Below are positions 9,775 through 18,068 of a stretch of DNA of 64,000 bases, one piece after another. Where the stretch lies: positions 413,537 through 477,536 of the forward strand of contig JANQPO010000017.1 of the NCBI GenBank assembly GCA_028289445.1. Direction: 5' to 3'. The notes below the pieces were generated by a model that was not told the origin of the DNA, searched no databases, and worked only from the letters and a program-made list of their open reading frames with translations. The position numbers and the translations under genes are program-made. This DNA comes from Tepidamorphaceae bacterium. GTDB taxonomy: Bacteria; Pseudomonadota; Alphaproteobacteria; Rhizobiales; JAKSCL01. Numbering within the stretch: the first letter of the stretch is position 1; each line of letters starts with the position of its first letter.

Positions 9775-10830
9775 ATGCCCAAAACCCTGGTCCCGCCGGA
9801 GGGCGCCCGCGATCACTACGGGATGATCGACCACATGCCGGTCGATGCCGTCACCATTCGCAACGCGAATGGTCTGACCGCGCGCCTGATCTCCTACGGG
9901 GCTCGGCTGATCGAATTCTGGGCACCGGATCGCGACGGCCGGTTCGCCGACCTTACTCTGGGGTGGGACACGCTTGGGGATTACGTCGCCGAGCGTGGCT
10001 GTTTCGGGGCCACGTGCGGGCGCTATGCCAACCGCATTGCCAACGCCCGGTTCCCGCTCGATGGCGAGACAGTCGTGCTTGATCCGAACGAGGGCAAGAA
10101 CCAACTCCACGGCGGGCCGCGCGGCTTCGACAAGCGAATCTGGGATATCGTCGCGAATGACGAGTCTGCTGTTGTCTTCGCGCTGGCGTCGGGCGCTGGG
10201 GATCAGGGGTTCCCAGGCAATCTCAGGGCTGAAGTCGCCTACCGGCTGACCGATGACGATGTTCTTGAAATCGCCTTCTCGGCTGAGACCGATACGCCGA
10301 CCGTGGTGAATCTGGTCAATCACGCCTACTGGAATCTGTGCGGTCATGACTCCGGGGACATTCTCAATCATGATCTGAGGATCGATGCGGATGCTTATCT
10401 GCCGGTCTCGGACGAAAAGATCCCGCTCGGCGAGCCAGCCTCGGCCGCCGGCACGCCGTTTGATTTCAAGGCGCCGACGCGGATCGGTGACAGTCTGAAC
10501 GCTGTTCCTGCCGGTTATATCGACCACAACTATTGCCTGAATGGACGGCGAGGCGACGTGCGCGACGTCGCGGTTCTGTCCGACCCGGTCTCCGGGCGCC
10601 GGATGGTGCTCTCGACGACCGAAGCCGGCGTTCAAGTCTATACGGCCGCCCATCTGGACGGCACGTCAATTGGCAAGGGCGGTGCGCGCTATCCGCGTGC
10701 GGCCGGCTTGGCATTGGAAACCCAGACTTGGCCGGACGCACCGAACCAATCGTCCTATCCGAGCGCGCGGCTCGATCCGGGCGACACCTACGATCATCGC
10801 ATGGCACTGAAATTCACGACGGACACATAG
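9775..10830 (+). CDS. galM: Aldose 1-epimerase family protein
   Basis: Interconverts alpha and beta anomers of aldoses, supplying the right anomer to a sugar dehydrogenase. The 351-residue beta-sandwich protein shows GCFGATCGRYANRIANARF (substrate-binding Arg/Asn), NQLHGGPRGFDKRIWD with the catalytic-region histidine, VNLVNHAYWNLCG with the second histidine, and the C-terminal ALETQTWPDAPNQSSYPS, in which the catalytic base glutamate of the family is found. It starts 12 bases after the dehydratase stop and lies 20 bases before an SDR gene, in an evident operon. Confidence 0.9.
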   Translation: MPKTLVPPEGARDHYGMIDHMPVDAVTIRNANGLTARLISYGARLIEFWAPDRDGRFADLTLGWDTLGDYVAERGCFGATCGRYANRIANARFPLDGETVVLDPNEGKNQLHGGPRGFDKRIWDIVANDESAVVFALASGAGDQGFPGNLRAEVAYRLTDDDVLEIAFSAETDTPTVVNLVNHAYWNLCGHDSGDILNHDLRIDADAYLPVSDEKIPLGEPASAAGTPFDFKAPTRIGDSLNAVPAGYIDHNYCLNGRRGDVRDVAVLSDPVSGRRMVLSTTEAGVQVYTAAHLDGTSIGKGGARYPRAAGLALETQTWPDAPNQSSYPSARLDPGDTYDHRMALKFTTDT

Positions 10831-10849
10831 ACGTCCACCAGGGGGAAGC

Positions 10850-11593
10850 ATGGCAAAACGACTGGCGGGTAAGACAGCCGTGGTGACGGCGGCGGGGCAG
10901 GGGATCGGTCGGGCCATCGCCGAGGCCTTCGTGGCGGAGGGCGCAAAGGTCTGGGCGACCGACGTCGACGTTCAAAAGCTCGCGGACCTGAAACGGGTGA
11001 AGCGCCGCAAACTCGACGTGATGAAGACTCGCGCTGTGGAGACCTTCGCCGAGAAGGTCGGACCCATCGATATCCTTGCCAATGTCGCCGGCTTCGTACA
11101 CCACGGCTCGGTGCTCGACTGTGACGAGGCGGCGTGGGACTTTTCGTTCGATCTCAACGTGAAGTCCATGCACCGGACGATCCGCGCCTTCCTGCCGGGC
11201 ATGTTGGAGACCGGGGGCGGATCGATCATCAATCTGTCGTCCGGCGCATCGTCGCTGAAGGCGACTGCCAACCGCTATGTTTACGGCGCGACCAAGGCGG
11301 CCGTCATCGGGCTGACCAAGTCGGTCGCAATGGATTTCATTCGCGATGGGGTTCGCTGCAACGCGATCTGCCCCGGCACGGTTCGCTCGCCCTCGTGGGA
11401 AGACCGGGTTGAGGCGCTTGGCGAAGAGGTTGGCGGCAAGGACAAGGCGCTTGAGATGTTCGTTGCCCGCCAGCCGATGGGCCGGGTCGGCACGGCGGAG
11501 GAAATCGCCGCGCTCGCTGTCTACTTGGCCGGTGACGAAAGCGCCTTCACGACCGGGGTCGCGATCCCGATCGACGGCGGCTGGACACTCTAG
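10850..11593 (+). CDS. SDR-family oxidoreductase, 2-keto-3-deoxy-sugar-acid dehydrogenase-like
   Basis: A 247-residue classical SDR with VTAAGQGIGRAIAEAF (cofactor loop, residues 11-26), NVAG, catalytic Ser in NLSSGASS, YGATK (Tyr-Lys) and a long C-terminal stretch ARQPMGRVGTAEEIAALAVYLAGDES ending in IPIDGGWTL. This pattern fits the DHRS6/2-keto-3-deoxy-L-fuconate 4-dehydrogenase subgroup, whose bacterial members make 2,4-diketo-3-deoxyonates. That role agrees with the FAH-family hydrolase at 17.1 kb, but it is inference. A ribosome binding site GGGGGAAGC precedes the ATG. Confidence 0.82.
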   Translation: MAKRLAGKTAVVTAAGQGIGRAIAEAFVAEGAKVWATDVDVQKLADLKRVKRRKLDVMKTRAVETFAEKVGPIDILANVAGFVHHGSVLDCDEAAWDFSFDLNVKSMHRTIRAFLPGMLETGGGSIINLSSGASSLKATANRYVYGATKAAVIGLTKSVAMDFIRDGVRCNAICPGTVRSPSWEDRVEALGEEVGGKDKALEMFVARQPMGRVGTAEEIAALAVYLAGDESAFTTGVAIPIDGGWTL

Positions 11594-11602
11594 GGTCACG
11601 CA

Positions 11603-12583
11603 ATGCACGTTCTCATCATCGGCGCCGCCGGCATGGTTGGGCGCAAGTTTCTGGCCCGTCTCGCCGCTGACGGGGCACTCGGCGAGCGCGCGGTGGACCG
11701 AGTCACCGCCTATGATTGCGTTACTGCCGATCCGCTGGACGCGCCTTTCCCTGTCGAGACGATTGCCGGCGATTTCCCGGCCGATGGCGAGGCTGAGCGA
11801 TTGATCGCCGGTCGTCCAGACTTGATCGTTCATCTGGCGGCGATAGTTTCCGGCGAGGCGGAGCAGGATTTCGACAAAGGCTACCGGATCAATCTCGACG
11901 GATCGCTGAAGCTGTTGGCCGCCATTCGCGCCGCCGGCGAGCGCTATCGCCCCCGTCTGGTCTTCGCCTCGTCGATTGCGGTCTATGGCGCTCCGTTTCC
12001 CGACACGATCCCGGATAGCTACTTTCACACACCGCTCACCAGCTATGGCACGCAAAAGGCGATCACCGAGCTGCTCCTGCACGACTATGTGCGAAAGGGT
12101 TTTCTCGACGGGATCGGATTGCGACTGCCGACGATCGTCGTGCGGCCGGGCGCCCCAAACAAAGCGGCGTCCGGCTTCTTCTCCAATATCCTGCGCGAGC
12201 CCCTGGCGGGGCGGGAGGCCGTTCTTCCGGTTCCAGACACTGTGCGCCATTGGATGGCGAGCCCGCGCGCGGCCGTTGGTTTTCTCGTTCACGCGGCGAC
12301 GATGGGTCTGCCGGATGATGTGAACGGTCGCAGCTACGCGATGCCGGGGCACGCGGCGACCGTCGGCGAGATGATCGCAGCGCTGGAGCGCGTCGCCGGA
12401 CCAGGTCCGGTGGGGCGTATCCGCCGTGAGCCCGATCCCTTTGTTGCCGGCATCGTCGCCGGCTGGCCGCAGGCTTTTGAGGCAAAGGTGGCGCAAGCTC
12501 TCGGCTTTGAAGCCGAGTCCGATATGGACACGATCATCCGTATTCACATCGAGGATGAACTCGGCGGAAGCTTCGTCGCTTAG
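11603..12583 (+). CDS. denD: NAD-dependent epimerase/dehydratase family, D-erythronate dehydrogenase-like
   Basis: An extended-SDR protein of 326 residues with the NAD motif GAAGMVGRKF at residues 7-16, HLAAIVSGEAEQDF near 80, SSIAVYGAPFPDTIPD and the YGTQK catalytic Tyr-Lys pair near 150. The sequence pattern (VRPGAPNKAASGFFSNI, HWMASPRAAVGFL) resembles DenD, which oxidises D-erythronate at C2 to 2-oxotetronate, the substrate of OtnI and of OtnK-type kinases. A DUF1537 kinase gene is 1.3 kb away on the other strand, supporting a four-carbon acid pathway. OtnI and OtnC are not in the window. Confidence 0.78.
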   Translation: MHVLIIGAAGMVGRKFLARLAADGALGERAVDRVTAYDCVTADPLDAPFPVETIAGDFPADGEAERLIAGRPDLIVHLAAIVSGEAEQDFDKGYRINLDGSLKLLAAIRAAGERYRPRLVFASSIAVYGAPFPDTIPDSYFHTPLTSYGTQKAITELLLHDYVRKGFLDGIGLRLPTIVVRPGAPNKAASGFFSNILREPLAGREAVLPVPDTVRHWMASPRAAVGFLVHAATMGLPDDVNGRSYAMPGHAATVGEMIAALERVAGPGPVGRIRREPDPFVAGIVAGWPQAFEAKVAQALGFEAESDMDTIIRIHIEDELGGSFVA

Positions 12584-12593
12584 GGTCCTGACG

Positions 12594-13562
12594 CTAGTCC
12601 CAGCCGTTGAACGGCGTTTCGGGAACGGGCGTCGGCGGTGGCTGATTGCCCGTATAGGCGAGCAGGTTGTCGACGACGAGCTGTCCCATCCCATCGCGGG
12701 TGTGCACGGACGCGGAGCCGACATGGGGCAGGAGCGTCAACCGCTCCATGGCGATCAACTCATCTGGAACCTCTGGTTCGAACTCGAAGACATCGAGACC
12801 GGCGCTCAGGATCACGCCGTGCTGTAGAGCTTCTATAAGCGCGGCTTCGTCGATGACAGAGCCGCGGCCGATATTGATGACGACTCCGTTCGGGCCGAGC
12901 GCGCGCATGATATCCATGTTGATGAGGTGATGGGTTTGTTCCGTGCCAGGCAACACGCTCACCAACGTATCGACGGCCTCTGCCATGCCGGTCAAGGAAT
13001 CGTAGAAGGTGTAAGGCACGTCCGGCTGTTTCCGCCGCCCGAAATAGGAGATCGGGACGCCGAACGCCTCGAGCCGATGGGCAATCGCCTTGCCGATGCG
13101 GCCGAGGCCCAGGATGCCGACGGACCGCGTGCGCAATGTCATCGGCGTGAGCGGATAGTTGCCGGCCGGCCATTTCCCCTCGCGCAGATGTCGCTCCGCC
13201 GCACCCAGTTCACGCACTGTCATCAGGAGGAGGCCAAGCGTCGTGTCGGCGACTTCTTCTGTCAGAACGTCGGGTGTGTTGGTCACCACGATGCCGTTTT
13301 GGCCGGCCCAAGCCGCGTCGACGGAATCGTAGCCTACGCCGAAATTGGCGACGATGCGGAGATTGGGAAGGCTGCGCATTAGCGTCGCGTCAACCCGGAT
13401 TTGCCCGCCCGTGGCAACCGCCTCGATGCTGTTGGCGATCTCGGGCTTGATGGCGTTCGCTTCGCCCAGTTCCCACACGCGGCGAACGGTGAAGGTGTCG
13501 CCGATTGCCCTCTCGATTATTGGCAACAGCGGACCTGTTTGCAGCAATCCCGGCTTGATCAT
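12594..13562 (-). CDS. 2-hydroxyacid dehydrogenase (glyoxylate/hydroxypyruvate reductase-like)
   Basis: A D-isomer-specific 2-hydroxyacid dehydrogenase of 322 residues. Seen: NAD motif GLGRIGKAI, catalytic Arg in INIGRGSVIDE, Glu in DVFEFEPEVP and His in LPHVGSASVHTRD, i.e. the full Arg-Glu-His set. It probably reduces glyoxylate or hydroxypyruvate, or oxidises a hydroxyacid, and could deal with the two-carbon product of the nearby sugar-acid genes. Start at 13562 is favoured by the GGGGAGG upstream; an in-frame ATG at 13598 has no such site. It is convergent with denD. Confidence 0.88.
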   Translation of the reverse strand: MIKPGLLQTGPLLPIIERAIGDTFTVRRVWELGEANAIKPEIANSIEAVATGGQIRVDATLMRSLPNLRIVANFGVGYDSVDAAWAGQNGIVVTNTPDVLTEEVADTTLGLLLMTVRELGAAERHLREGKWPAGNYPLTPMTLRTRSVGILGLGRIGKAIAHRLEAFGVPISYFGRRKQPDVPYTFYDSLTGMAEAVDTLVSVLPGTEQTHHLINMDIMRALGPNGVVINIGRGSVIDEAALIEALQHGVILSAGLDVFEFEPEVPDELIAMERLTLLPHVGSASVHTRDGMGQLVVDNLLAYTGNQPPPTPVPETPFNGWD

Positions 13563-13619
13563 CAGTGCCTCCCCGCAGCTCCCGATTTTTTGGCGCAATT
13601 CCGCCTCGCTGACAATCGC

Positions 13620-14882
13620 CTATGTCAGCCGAGACCACGCTTTCAGGAAGAAATCCGGGGCCCCGAAATTTCCGGACTTTAGCGCCAAGGCCAGTTGTCC
13701 GTCGGATGTGCGGGTCCAGGGGACGCCCGGATCGATCTCCGGGCCGATTTCCAGTGCGGCAATGTCGAGCGCGGGGACAACAGCGCCGGAGGTCTCGCCG
13801 CCTGCAACGATGATTCGCGTAAAACCAGAGCCGACGAGGCGTTGGGCCGCATCGGCAAGAAGGGTTTCGATCAGCGCTCCGGCTTCGGCGCGACCGAGGC
13901 GTTCGTGAACGGCCTCGACGGTTGTCGGATCATCGCTGGAGTAGATCAAGATCGGTTGGCGGTCCGGTTGTGCTTGAGCCCAGGCATGGATGCCGTCGGC
14001 GTCGACCAGGCCCTTGGCGACGGCGATCGGATCAATCTTCAAGGTGGGCATGCCGGACGCGGCGGCGGCCTTGACCTGTTCGCGCGTCGCTGCCGAACAG
14101 CTCCCGGCCAGGATCGCCGCCCGCCCGGCTGGCGCTGGCAGCGAAGCAGGCGGCGGCGACAAGTCCAAAAGCCCGGCGAAATGGAAGTTGTCCGGAAGTC
14201 CGAGCGCAATGCCCGACGCGCCGGTGATCAGCTTGAAGTCGGATGCCGCGGCGCCGATGGTTTTTAGATCGTCGTCATTGATCGCGTCGACGACGACGAT
14301 TTTCTTCTTCTGCTCGACCGCTGCGGCGAAGGCTTCGCGCAGCGCGGCCGGGCCGGTCGCGACGGTTTTGTGAGTGATCCGCCCGACGGCCATTGCCGTT
14401 TGCGCCTGGAGGAGGCGAACGAGATTGGCATCGCGCATCGGCGTGAGCGGATGATCCTTCATCGGACTCTCGTTCAGGAGCATGTGGTCGACGAAGAGAT
14501 AGCCGTTGTAGACCGTGCGACCATTGGTCGGGAACGCTGGGCAGACAATCGCCAAAGGCGCGCCACAGCGGGTGGCCAAGGCTTCAATAACGGGACCGAT
14601 ATTGCCGGTCTCGGTCGAATCGAAGGTCGAGCAATACTTGAAGATCAGCTGATAGTAGCCAGCGCGCGCCAGAAGGTCCTCGGCCATCAGGCTTTGAGCC
14701 ACAGCCTCGACAGGATCGATCGTGCGGGACTTGAGTGCGACGACGACAGCGTCATAGCCCGACAGCGCGTCGACATCATCGCGGGCACCGATCACCTGAA
14801 GCGTGCGCATGCCACCGCGTGCCAGGTTCAGGGCAAGGTCCGTCGCGCCGGTCAAGTCGTCGGCGATCGCTCCGATCAACAT
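13620..14882 (-). CDS. Four-carbon acid sugar kinase family protein (DUF1537)
   Basis: A 420-residue protein with the N-terminal DUF1537 substrate domain, beginning IGAIADDLTGATDLALNLARGG (the invariant ADDLTGA), and a C-terminal nucleotide-binding domain with IIVAGGETSGAVVPAL. Family members (OtnK, DtnK, LtnK) phosphorylate 3-oxotetronate, D-threonate and similar acids with ATP. With the DenD-like gene nearby, 2- or 3-oxotetronate is the likely substrate, by inference. It is transcribed in the same direction as the 2-hydroxyacid dehydrogenase, 57 bases upstream of it. Confidence 0.85.
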   Translation of the reverse strand: MLIGAIADDLTGATDLALNLARGGMRTLQVIGARDDVDALSGYDAVVVALKSRTIDPVEAVAQSLMAEDLLARAGYYQLIFKYCSTFDSTETGNIGPVIEALATRCGAPLAIVCPAFPTNGRTVYNGYLFVDHMLLNESPMKDHPLTPMRDANLVRLLQAQTAMAVGRITHKTVATGPAALREAFAAAVEQKKKIVVVDAINDDDLKTIGAAASDFKLITGASGIALGLPDNFHFAGLLDLSPPPASLPAPAGRAAILAGSCSAATREQVKAAAASGMPTLKIDPIAVAKGLVDADGIHAWAQAQPDRQPILIYSSDDPTTVEAVHERLGRAEAGALIETLLADAAQRLVGSGFTRIIVAGGETSGAVVPALDIAALEIGPEIDPGVPWTRTSDGQLALALKSGNFGAPDFFLKAWSRLT

Positions 14883-14918
14883 GGTCTGGTTAGGTGCGCC
14901 GACGCCGGGCGGGAATTG

Positions 14919-14928
14919 GTGTATACAC
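14919..14928. promoter_or_regulatory. Perfect 10-bp palindrome between divergent kinase and lactonase genes (GntR-type operator candidate)
   Basis: GTGTATACAC is a perfect palindrome in the 89-base gap between the DUF1537 kinase and the SMP-30 gene. A TATAC core with TGT/ACA flanks is common for FCD-type GntR regulators of hexuronate and sugar-acid genes. Short palindromes occur by chance, and no regulator gene is adjacent. Confidence 0.35.
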
Positions 14929-14971
14929 GGTCTATCCTCTCCAAACTGTCCCCCAAGCGGATAGGCGTCCG

Positions 14972-15988
14972 ATGGACAAATCGTCTCACCCGGCGGTCGC
15001 GCTGGACACCGTCACATGTTTTGGCCACGGCCTCAACCGGCCTGAATGCGCGCTGGCCCACCGGTCCGGTCTTCTCTTCGTTCCGGACTGGACTGATACC
15101 GGTGGGATTGCTGTCTTGTCGCCCGGCGGAGGGGTGACGCGCATTCTTACGCGCGACCCGCCGGAGCCGCTGCGGCCGAACGGGATTGCGCTGCTCGACG
15201 GCGGCGCTTTCCTCTTTGCTCATCTGGGTGCGACGAGCGGCGGTCTCTATCGCATGGACGCCGACGGCGCGATTACCCCGGTTCTGACCGAGATCGGCGG
15301 CCAGCCTCTCCCGCCGTGCAACTTCGTTCATTGCGACCGCGACGGGCGCATCTGGCTGACTGTCAGTACACGCCGCGTGCCGCGTTCCAACGGATACCGG
15401 CCCGACGTTGCCGACGGGTTCATCGTCCTTACCGATGAGGCCGGCGCTAGGATCGTTGCAGACGGCCTCGGTTACACAAACGAGGCGGTCGTCCATCCCG
15501 ACGGACAGTCGCTTTGGGTCAACGAAACCTTTGCCCGACGGTTGACGGCCTTTACAATCGCGACCGATGGGGCGCTGACCGACCGGCGCACGGTCACCGA
15601 ATTCGGCGCCGGGACATTCCCCGACGGGCTTGCCTTTGACAGCGAGGGCCACGCCTGGGTGACCAGTATCGTATCCAACCGGGTGATCCGTGTCGCGCCT
15701 GACGGCACGCAGTCGCTGATCCTCGAAGATTGCGACCCGGCGCATATCGCATGGGTCGAGACCGCCTTCCAGGACGGCACCATGGGACGGCCGCATCTCG
15801 ATGGGATCAAAAGTCAGCGACTGCGCAATATCTCCAATCTCGCTTTCGGCGGTGCAGATCTCAGAACCGCCACCCTCGGCTGCTTGCTGGGTGACCAAAT
15901 CGCATCGTTTCGTACATCGGTTGCCGGCGCGCCATTGGCGCACTGGACCGCTGATCTTGGCGCATTGGAGCGCTTGCTTGATGATTGA
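14972..15988 (+). CDS. SMP-30/gluconolactonase/LRE family protein
   Basis: A six-bladed beta-propeller lactonase of 338 residues. Seen: GLNRPECALAHRSGLLFVPDW (metal-ligand Glu in RPE), LRPNGIALLDGG, NFVHCDRDGRIWLTVSTR and YTNEAVVHPDGQSLWVNETF, with FPDGLAFDSEGHAWVTSI carrying the metal-binding Asp. Likely hydrolyses the sugar lactone made by an aldose dehydrogenase, upstream of the XylD-like dehydratase. The start at 14972 is inferred from the domain boundary; the ribosome binding site is weak. Begins a rightward run with the Gfo/Idh/MocA gene. Confidence 0.83.
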   Translation: MDKSSHPAVALDTVTCFGHGLNRPECALAHRSGLLFVPDWTDTGGIAVLSPGGGVTRILTRDPPEPLRPNGIALLDGGAFLFAHLGATSGGLYRMDADGAITPVLTEIGGQPLPPCNFVHCDRDGRIWLTVSTRRVPRSNGYRPDVADGFIVLTDEAGARIVADGLGYTNEAVVHPDGQSLWVNETFARRLTAFTIATDGALTDRRTVTEFGAGTFPDGLAFDSEGHAWVTSIVSNRVIRVAPDGTQSLILEDCDPAHIAWVETAFQDGTMGRPHLDGIKSQRLRNISNLAFGGADLRTATLGCLLGDQIASFRTSVAGAPLAHWTADLGALERLLDD

Positions 15989-16037
15989 GATGTAAGGCGC
16001 CGTTCGATGCTTGCTCATGCGCTGACGTGGATCGATC

Positions 16038-17066
16038 ATGACTGACACCATGACTGTCGCGACGCTGGGTGCGGGCTTCTTCAGCCAGTTCCATCGCGAC
16101 GCCTGGGATCGGCTGCCGGGTGCGCGGCTGACTGCCGTTTGTGACCAGGATGCCAAGCGCGCGGAAGAGGCGGCCGCGCATCACGCCGATGTCGCGGTGT
16201 TCTCCGATCTCGACACGATGCTGACAACGGTGAAGCCGGACCTTCTCGACATCATCACGCCGCCGCCGACCCATCTGGACGCCATTCGATGCGCCGCGGA
16301 CCATGGCGTCGCGACGATCTGCCAGAAGCCGTTTTGCGCCGATCTGGACACCGCCCGTCGTGCTGTAGACATCGCCGCGGCTGCGGGCACTCTTCTTGTG
16401 GTCCACGAGAACTTTCGCTTCCAGCCCTGGTATCGGGCGATGAAGGCAGCGATCGACGACGGTGTGCTCGGCGAGCTCTACCAGGCGACGTTTCGCTTGA
16501 GACCGGGCGACGGGCAGGGGCCGGACGCCTATCTCGCGCGCCAGCCCTATTTCCAGGCGATGCCGCGCTTTCTGGTGCACGAAACGGCGATCCACTTCAT
16601 CGATGTCTTTCGCTATCTCCTGGGTGAGGTGACGAGCGTTCAGGCGCTGCTGTCTCAACTCAACCCAGCGATTGCCGGTGAAGATGCCGGGCTGATTACG
16701 TTCGAGCACGAGCGCGGTGCCCGCTCGCTGTTCGATGGCAATCGGCTTGCCGATCACGCGGCCGGAAATCGGCGGCTGACGATGGGCGAGATGATGGTGG
16801 AGGGTTCGAAGGGCACACTTGCCCTCGATGGCGAGGGCCGCGTGCTCATCCGCCCGTTTGGCGAAAACACAGCGTGGCCGCTCGATTTCTCATGGCAGGA
16901 TCGCGGTTTCGGTGGCGATTGCGTCTATCGCTTTCAAAGCCATGTTGTCGACCATGTGCGGACCGACACGCCAATCGAAAACCAAGCCAGCGACTATCTC
17001 CGCAACATAGAAGTCGAGGACGCGGTTTATCGCGCGCACGACGAAGGGCGGCGGATTTCTTTGTAG
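16038..17066 (+). CDS. Gfo/Idh/MocA family oxidoreductase
   Basis: A 342-residue NAD(P)-dependent dehydrogenase with a Rossmann start (VATLGAGFFSQFH), DIITPPPTHLDAIRCAADHGV, ICQKPFCADLDTAR (the EKP-type lysine motif, here QKP) and HETAIHFIDVFRYLLGE, with the catalytic-region Asp/His. It could be the aldose or cyclitol dehydrogenase of the cluster. The Glu of the usual EKP motif is replaced by Gln at about residue 96. A second member of this family lies at 29.7 kb. Confidence 0.85.
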   Translation: MTDTMTVATLGAGFFSQFHRDAWDRLPGARLTAVCDQDAKRAEEAAAHHADVAVFSDLDTMLTTVKPDLLDIITPPPTHLDAIRCAADHGVATICQKPFCADLDTARRAVDIAAAAGTLLVVHENFRFQPWYRAMKAAIDDGVLGELYQATFRLRPGDGQGPDAYLARQPYFQAMPRFLVHETAIHFIDVFRYLLGEVTSVQALLSQLNPAIAGEDAGLITFEHERGARSLFDGNRLADHAAGNRRLTMGEMMVEGSKGTLALDGEGRVLIRPFGENTAWPLDFSWQDRGFGGDCVYRFQSHVVDHVRTDTPIENQASDYLRNIEVEDAVYRAHDEGRRISL

Positions 17067-17140
17067 GCCAGCGATGCGCTCTTGCGCTCCTGCGGCAAAT
17101 GCAGTTCATACCAGAGCGACTTTCGACGGGGAGATGTTTG

Positions 17141-17986
17141 ATGAAATTGTTGCGTTTTGGTGAGCCGGGATCGGAGCGACCGGGATTGGTCGACGCACAG
17201 GGCGTGGTCCGCGATCTGTCGGGGCATGTCGACGACATCGCCGGTGATGTGCTCCTGCCCGCCGGCTTGGCAAAGCTGGCAGCCATCGACCCGGCCAACC
17301 TGCCCGCCGTTGAGGGCAATCCCCGCCTTGGCCCCTGTGTCGCTGGAACCGGCAAAATGATCTGCATCGGCCTCAACTACTCCGACCACGCGGCGGAGTC
17401 GGGCATGGAGGTGCCGCCGGAACCGATCATCTTCATGAAGGCTACCAGCGCCATCGTCGGTCCGAATGACACCGTCGAGATTCCCCGCACCTCGACGGCG
17501 ACGGATTGGGAGGTCGAGCTTGGTGTCGTCATCGGCGCGACCGCGAAATACGTCTCCGAAGCCGACGCGATGAACCATGTCGCTGGCTACTGTGTCGTCA
17601 ATGACATCTCGGAACGGGATTTCCAGGCGAAACGCTCCGGCCAGTGGACCAAGGGCAAGTCGAGCGACACGTTCGGCCCGACGGGACCGTGGATGGTGAC
17701 CGCCGACGAAGTGCCGGACCCGCAGGCGCTCGATATGTTTTGCGAGGTGAACGGCCATCGCTACCAGGATGGCAATACGCGGACCATGGTCTATGGCGTC
17801 CGTTTCCTCGTCCACTACCTGTCGCAGTTCATGTCGCTCCAGCCCGGCGACATCATCTCCACTGGGACGCCGCCCGGCGTGGGCATGGGCGTCAAGCCTG
17901 AGCCGGTTTACCTGAAGCCCGGCGATACGATGCGGCTGGGAATTGCGGGTCTCGGCGAGCAGCAGCAGACCTGCGTAGCCGCTTGA
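17141..17986 (+). CDS. Fumarylacetoacetate hydrolase family protein (2,4-diketo-3-deoxyonate hydrolase-like)
   Basis: A 281-residue FAH-superfamily enzyme: KMICIGLNYSDHAAESGMEVP, IFMKATSAIVGPND, the metal ligands in DWEVELGVVIG and YCVVNDISERDFQ, the basic loop GQWTKGKSSDTFGPTGPWMVT, and TGTPPGVGMGVKPEPVYLKPGD. Its size fits the L-fuconate/L-rhamnonate pathway hydrolases that split 2,4-diketo-3-deoxyonates to pyruvate plus a hydroxyacid; ureidoglycolate lyase is another common label for this subgroup. ATG at 17141 follows GGGGAGATG. Confidence 0.85.
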   Translation: MKLLRFGEPGSERPGLVDAQGVVRDLSGHVDDIAGDVLLPAGLAKLAAIDPANLPAVEGNPRLGPCVAGTGKMICIGLNYSDHAAESGMEVPPEPIIFMKATSAIVGPNDTVEIPRTSTATDWEVELGVVIGATAKYVSEADAMNHVAGYCVVNDISERDFQAKRSGQWTKGKSSDTFGPTGPWMVTADEVPDPQALDMFCEVNGHRYQDGNTRTMVYGVRFLVHYLSQFMSLQPGDIISTGTPPGVGMGVKPEPVYLKPGDTMRLGIAGLGEQQQTCVAA

Positions 17987-18028
17987 CGCCAACAGCGCTT
18001 GCGATGATTGGAGCCTTCGCCTAGAAGG

Positions 18029-18056
18029 CGCCTGACTTCCCTTAAACGGTCAGGCG
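18029..18056. other. 8-bp hairpin just upstream of ettA
   Basis: CGCCTGAC (18029-18036) and GTCAGGCG (18049-18056) form a perfect stem around a 12-base loop, ending 12 bases before the ettA ATG. A second small stem, GCCTTC/GAAGGC, lies at 18013-18029. There is no T-tract, so this is not a clear terminator. It may affect translation initiation of ettA, but evidence is only structural. Confidence 0.3.
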
Positions 18057-18068
18057 GCGGAGCCACGA

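Noticed and set aside
10814-12724. 636-codon minus-strand frame across the SDR and DenD genes
   Set aside because: Covers two well-supported genes on the other strand and shows no family motifs.
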